From positions 73,382 through 137,381 of the forward strand of contig MKUZ01000031.1 in assembly GCA_001899065.1 (NCBI GenBank): a stretch of DNA of 64,000 nt. Reading direction: 5' to 3'. Below, one piece after another: positions 60,358 through 64,000 of this stretch. Each line of letters begins with the position of its first letter. Position 1 is the stretch's first letter. This DNA comes from Devosia sp. 66-22 (GTDB taxonomy: Bacteria; Pseudomonadota; Alphaproteobacteria; Rhizobiales; Devosiaceae). A program made the translations under genes and the position numbers. A model generated the notes under the pieces. The model worked only from the letters and a program-made list of their open reading frames with translations. It was not told where the DNA came from and made no database searches.

Positions 60358-63252
60358 TCACAGGATGAAATCGGACGTGTCGAGGTGGTGATGGCCCTTG
60401 AGCACGATGCGGAAGTCGAAGTTCCCATCGCCATTGGTGTCGCCCGAGATGATCGTGTACCGCGCCGACGCCTTGGTGCCGTAGAACTCGTAGACCAGCT
60501 CGCCGCGCGAGTCGCTCAGCTTGCCCTTGCCCTCGAAGTGGAAGGCCTGGTTGCCCGCCTTCTTCGTATTTGCATCGATCGCCGACAGGTCGATCACATC
60601 CACTCCCGGCTGGAAGTCCGAGATATAGTCGAACTTGCCGTTGAGCGGGCTCAGCCACTTGTCGGCTGCTCGCGGCTTGGGCAGGTCGCCGGGCAGGAAC
60701 ACGAAACTGTCCGCGCCGTCCCCGCCGTTCATCTTGTCGGCGCCCCTGCCGCCCACGATCGTGTCGTCGCCGCCATGACCCCGGATCGTGTCGTTGCCCG
60801 ACTTGCCCAGGATGATCTCGCTCGCCGCCGAGCCGCTGAGGACGTTCTTCTTGTTGGTGCCGGTGATCACTTCGGCGACGTCGGCGATGGCGATCGACAG
60901 GCTGGCGCTGCCATCGGGTCCCGCACCGTCACCATCGTCGAGGCTGACGGTGACGTCGAGCATCGGGTTGGTCTCGAAGTCGAGGACGGCACCGGCCCTG
61001 AGGACCAGCGCATTGCCCTGGATCTCGAACAGCCCGGCATCGGCCCCCGTCAGCGCCAGCGCATTGGCGCCGCCATCGATGTCGTTGACGACGATGTCGG
61101 CCACCTTGCGTGCCGTCGAAATATCCGCGGTCTCGTCGAGCGTCGTCACCACCGGCGTCAGCGCCAGTGTTGGCGCATCGTTCACCGCGGTGACGTTGAG
61201 AGTCATGGTGTAGGCGGCGGTGCTGGTATCGCTGCCGCCATAGGCGGTACCGCCATTGTCCTGCACGCGGAAGGTGAAGCTGCCGCTCGGGCTGCCGCTG
61301 GCGTTCGAGGCAGGCACATAGGTGAGCCTGCCCGCAATGATGTCGGCGACGTCGACGATGGTGCCGGCGGCCAGCGCGGCGCCGTTGAGCTCGAGCCGGC
61401 CAGTTGCCGGCACCGTGACGATGGTGACGGCCTTGAGGCTGTTGCCGTCGAGCAGATCGGCAAAGCCGAAATCCGCCGTGGCGAAGACATAGGTCGTGTC
61501 CTCGAGCGTACCGACGGTGCTGTCGGCGGCAGTCGGCGCGTCGTTGATCGAGGTGACTACCACGTCGTTGCCGGTGCCACCGGAATAGGTGATCGCGTAA
61601 TGCGCGCCCTCGACGGTGAAGAACGCGCCTTCGCCCAGTCCAGCGAAGGTGCCGCTCACGGCGTCGCTGCCGTCATTGTCGATGATGGTGAAGCTCGATC
61701 CGTCGGTCGGCGTGAAGCCGTTGAGCAGGGTGACGGTGAGACCGCCAGCGAGCGTCACCGTGCCGGTGACGATGATCTGATCGTATTGTGTGCCGGGCGC
61801 GGTGCCGGCGATCTCGACATCGTAGGAGGAGCCCACATTGAGCGTAAAGTTGCCCGTCGCCAGCGAACCCGGACTCGACCCTGGTCCAACATGGCCGCCC
61901 GAGTTCACTGTCACGCTGCCCACTGAGCCGTCGCCGGCCAGGGTCGCGCCCGAATTCACGGTGACCGCGGAGGTGATGGAGCCGTCGACCTTGAGCGTGC
62001 CGCCATTGATGGTGGTCGCGCCGGTGTAGGTGTTGGTGCCCGACAGCGTCTGCGTCCCGGTGCCGACCTTGGTCAGCGCTCCGAAGTCATTGATCGTACC
62101 CGAGAAGGAAACCGAATTGTTGGCGGCTCCCACGGTCAGCGTATCCAGGATTTGCACGGTACCCGAGCCGGCGAGCGAACCGATCGTCTCCATGTCCAGT
62201 ATGCGCAGCATTGCGGAGGAGGTCAGCGAGACCGCCGAGTTGTCGCTGATGGCGTTGAAGCCGCCGAGGGCCAGCGTGCCGCCCGTTACCGAGGTGGCGC
62301 CTGAATAGGTGTTCGTGCCCGAAAGGGTAAGGGCACCGGTTCCTTCCTTGACCAGGCCGCCCGTTCCGCTGATGGCGCCGGAAAAGCCAGTGGTTCCGTT
62401 GTTGCGCCCCGCGGTCAGCGTCGCGGCGCCGAGCTTCACGCTGGCGGTCGCACCGCCCCCGAGCGAGCCGATCGTCTGGTTGAAGCCGTTGAGATCGAGC
62501 GTGGCGAGGTTGCTGACGGAGTAGGCGCTGTCGTCCGAGAACACGTTGGCGACGCCGGCCTTGAGCGTGCCGGCGGAGACGGTGGTGGCGAGGGTGTACA
62601 TGGCGCCTGCCGACCCGCTCAACGTGAGGGTGCCGGTGCCGACTTTGGTCAGCCCGAAGAACGAAGGGTTGTTGATAATATGCGAGCCGAGGACACCGGA
62701 GAAGGTCGTGTCAGTGTTGAGGTTGCCGACGGTGAGAATCTGGTTGCCGGCGCCGCCGCTGTCCGTGCTGCCAAAAACGAGGCCGCTGCCCTCAAGCGAG
62801 CCTATGCTGACAGCGCCGGAACTGGTCTGGAGAACAAGATAGCCACCATCAACAATAAGGCGCGCCGACCCGCCTGAGGACGTGTTGAAAAACTGCACGA
62901 ACGTACCGCTAGTGATGGTGATCGTGGCGTTGCCGGCAGACGAGCTGCTCGCGAACTGAATTGTATTGCCGGTGCCTGTCGACAGGTTCTGCGCGACGCT
63001 GGAGTTGTTGGTGATACCTGCCCCGAAGAACGAAATGGCGGTCCCTGCTGCTGCAAGGCTGATCGAGTAAGTCGGGGCATTTGCGTCGAAGGTAATGCCA
63101 CCGAGCAGAGCGTTGACGCCGCTGATCGTGACGGTTGTCGCGGCTCCGTTGTTCGTGAACTGGGCGATCTCGGCGCCGTCGTCAGGGACGTTCGCAGGGC
63201 TCCAGTTCGCCGCAACATTGTAGACGCCGTCCGTGCCGGTCCAGATAGCCAT
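60358..63252 (-). CDS. Large RTX/PATR adhesin-like secreted protein
   Basis: The 964-residue protein has no signal peptide, which fits type I secretion. Residues about 195-470 carry autotransporter-associated (PATR) repeats such as GLTKVGTGTLTLSGS and GTNTYTGATTINGGTLKVDG. A Ca-binding cadherin-like/VCBS region follows (INDAPTAADSTVGTLEDTTY and VNDAPTLALTPVVTTLDETA). Near 820-860 come RTX repeats (GNDTIRGHGGDDTIVGGRGA, then DKMNGGDGADSF) and a C-terminal end LDTSDFIL. ATG 63252 has GGAGG at a good distance. Adhesion or matrix function is inferred. A CtrA-type box lies 40 bases upstream. Confidence 0.85.
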   Translation of the reverse strand: MAIWTGTDGVYNVAANWSPANVPDDGAEIAQFTNNGAATTVTISGVNALLGGITFDANAPTYSISLAAAGTAISFFGAGITNNSSVAQNLSTGTGNTIQFASSSSAGNATITITSGTFVQFFNTSSGGSARLIVDGGYLVLQTSSGAVSIGSLEGSGLVFGSTDSGGAGNQILTVGNLNTDTTFSGVLGSHIINNPSFFGLTKVGTGTLTLSGSAGAMYTLATTVSAGTLKAGVANVFSDDSAYSVSNLATLDLNGFNQTIGSLGGGATASVKLGAATLTAGRNNGTTGFSGAISGTGGLVKEGTGALTLSGTNTYSGATSVTGGTLALGGFNAISDNSAVSLTSSAMLRILDMETIGSLAGSGTVQILDTLTVGAANNSVSFSGTINDFGALTKVGTGTQTLSGTNTYTGATTINGGTLKVDGSITSAVTVNSGATLAGDGSVGSVTVNSGGHVGPGSSPGSLATGNFTLNVGSSYDVEIAGTAPGTQYDQIIVTGTVTLAGGLTVTLLNGFTPTDGSSFTIIDNDGSDAVSGTFAGLGEGAFFTVEGAHYAITYSGGTGNDVVVTSINDAPTAADSTVGTLEDTTYVFATADFGFADLLDGNSLKAVTIVTVPATGRLELNGAALAAGTIVDVADIIAGRLTYVPASNASGSPSGSFTFRVQDNGGTAYGGSDTSTAAYTMTLNVTAVNDAPTLALTPVVTTLDETADISTARKVADIVVNDIDGGANALALTGADAGLFEIQGNALVLRAGAVLDFETNPMLDVTVSLDDGDGAGPDGSASLSIAIADVAEVITGTNKKNVLSGSAASEIILGKSGNDTIRGHGGDDTIVGGRGADKMNGGDGADSFVFLPGDLPKPRAADKWLSPLNGKFDYISDFQPGVDVIDLSAIDANTKKAGNQAFHFEGKGKLSDSRGELVYEFYGTKASARYTIISGDTNGDGNFDFRIVLKGHHHLDTSDFIL

Positions 63253-63274
63253 GACATCCTCCGAGATGACTTCG

Positions 63275-63288
63275 CGCACGCGCGTGCG
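63275..63288. repeat. 14-base palindrome in the adhesin leader
   Basis: CGCACGC-GCGTGCG is a perfect palindrome 22 bases upstream of the adhesin start on the minus strand, between the start codon and the CtrA-type box. It could form a leader hairpin or be a protein site. Confidence 0.3.
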
Positions 63289-63291
63289 GCG

Positions 63292-63307
63292 TTAAGACTG
63301 TCTTAAC
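63292..63307. promoter_or_regulatory. CtrA-type box upstream of the RTX adhesin gene
   Basis: TTAA-GACTGTC-TTAAC is a perfect CtrA full site and, with the preceding G, part of a perfect GTTAAGA-CTG-TCTTAAC palindrome. It is 40 bases upstream of the adhesin start. The rest of the 281-base gap to typA is AT-rich in the middle (63320-63380), as in promoters, and holds no gene. Confidence 0.65.
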
Positions 63308-63533
63308 GATAGCATTCGAGAAGTTGTTCAGAGTCAAGCATTTGATCTCCTTACCATTTTCAACGATATTTCAGCTTTGCGGACAGCTCTGGAGAGTGTC
63401 CGGCCAATCGGCGCCTGTCCCGCGGATGCGGTGATCCGCATCCCCCTCATGCAGCGAAAGCGCTTGAGAATCCGGGCTTTCCCCACTATGTGAGCCCCCT
63501 CTTGGTTTCCCTCTCATCGTTAGGCGGCCCGAA

Positions 63534-64000
63534 ATGGCGTTGCGCAACATCGCGATCATCGCCCATGTCGACCATGGCAAGACCACTCTCATCGACGTCC
63601 TGCTCCGGCAGTCGGGCTCGTTCCGCGAGAACCAGCGCGTCGAGGAACGCGCCATGGATTCCAACGATCTGGAGCGCGAGCGCGGCATCACCATCCTCGC
63701 CAAGGTGACCTCGCTGGTCTGGAAGGACACGCGCATCAATATCGTCGACACTCCCGGCCACGCCGATTTCGGCGGCGAGGTGGAGCGCATCCTCTCGATG
63801 GTCGATGGCGTGGTGATCCTCGTGGATGCCGCCGAAGGCCCGATGCCGCAGACCAAATTCGTCCTCGGCAAGGCGCTCGCGCAGGGCCTCCGGCCCATCG
63901 TCGCCATCAACAAGATCGACCGTGCCGACGAGCGCCATCTCGAAGTGCTCGAGGAGATCTTCGATCTGTTCATCGCGCTCGAGGCGACGCCCGAACAGCT
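63534..64000 (+). CDS. typA: GTP-binding protein TypA/BipA (3' truncated by window)
   Basis: The first 155 residues of a translational GTPase are present. G1 is [20 protein letters not shown]2 lies in [14 protein letters not shown]3 is [15 protein letters not shown] and G4 is [14 protein letters not shown]. The start sequence [16 protein letters not shown] and the [14 protein letters not shown] segment identify TypA/BipA rather than EF-G or LepA. It acts in ribosome assembly and stress or cold adaptation. ATG 63534 follows TAGGCGG. The gene continues beyond the window. Confidence 0.95.
   Translation, partial: MALRNIAIIAHVDHGKTTLIDVLLRQSGSFRENQRVEERAMDSNDLERERGITILAKVTSLVWKDTRINIVDTPGHADFGGEVERILSMVDGVVILVDAAEGPMPQTKFVLGKALAQGLRPIVAINKIDRADERHLEVLEEIFDLFIALEATPEQ

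Overview
The window looks like a chromosomal segment of a GC-rich alphaproteobacterium of the Hyphomicrobiales; Devosia or a close relative is my best guess. Reasons: a ccmABCDG cluster divergent from acnA, the order dapF-mtaB-ftsY-yciB, the run ffh-rpsP-rimM-trmD with rplS nearby, DUF2794, DUF1223, IalB-type secreted proteins and an Irr-like box before acnA. Sites matching CtrA (TTAA-N7-TTAAC) and FnrL/FixK (TTGAY-N4-RTCAA) fit the same group. No tRNA, rRNA, insertion sequence, integrase or CRISPR array was seen. It reads as stable core chromosome with lineage-specific surface and signalling genes between core genes.

Layout. 0-6.3 kb: a truncated membrane protein joining TrkA-N/RCK-like, RyR and probable SLOG-type modules; a LacI regulator with a xylonate-dehydratase-like enzyme; a cyclic-nucleotide-binding protein and a tautomerase. 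6.3-16.6 kb: DUF3307 protein, a FecR protein paired with a CHASE2 adenylate/guanylate cyclase, then a minus-strand operon (FAD/Fe-S D-lactate dehydrogenase, rRNA m5U methyltransferase, SelO) divergent from an AraC regulator. 16.6-20.6 kb: tightly overlapping dapF-mtaB-ftsY-yciB. 20.8-23.9 kb: a frameshifted chemoreceptor-like gene and a two-gene cell-surface sugar module. 24-31.4 kb: ffh, rpsP-rimM-trmD and rplS, with a copper-delivery operon (DUF2946-like, PCuAC, SCO), hupE, a metal/cofactor binding protein and a microprotein gene lying between trmD and rplS.

31.5-37.8 kb: nucleotidyltransferase-like and metallo-beta-lactamase-fold proteins, an RTX protein with an HExxH peptidase domain, a PadR regulator with an extended palindromic operator, and a Tat-exported FAD amine-dehydrogenase-like enzyme. 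37.8-43.6 kb: cytochrome c maturation genes ccmABCDG (no ccmEFH here) divergent from acnA. 43.7-55.4 kb: small enzymes, RNA modification genes (thpR, rlmN, rlmJ), several GNAT acetyltransferases, two IalB paralogues, a probable minus-strand small RNA and argG.

55.4-64 kb: a four-gene cassette of overlapping secreted-protein genes, with two paralogous beta-rich subunits, a minimal PapD-like protein and a protein with a helical C-terminal tail. It is followed by a PAS-GGDEF-EAL protein, a sigma-70-like protein that appears to start at CTG, a VOC protein, a large RTX/PATR adhesin and the start of typA. Three perfect CtrA-type boxes lie before the IalB pair, the GGDEF-EAL gene and the RTX adhesin. 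I infer that part of this right-hand region, including surface proteins and c-di-GMP turnover, belongs to the cell-cycle regulon. The best candidates for something undescribed are the overlapping secreted cassette, the RCK-RyR-SLOG protein, the minus-strand small RNA and the CTG-initiated sigma-like gene.
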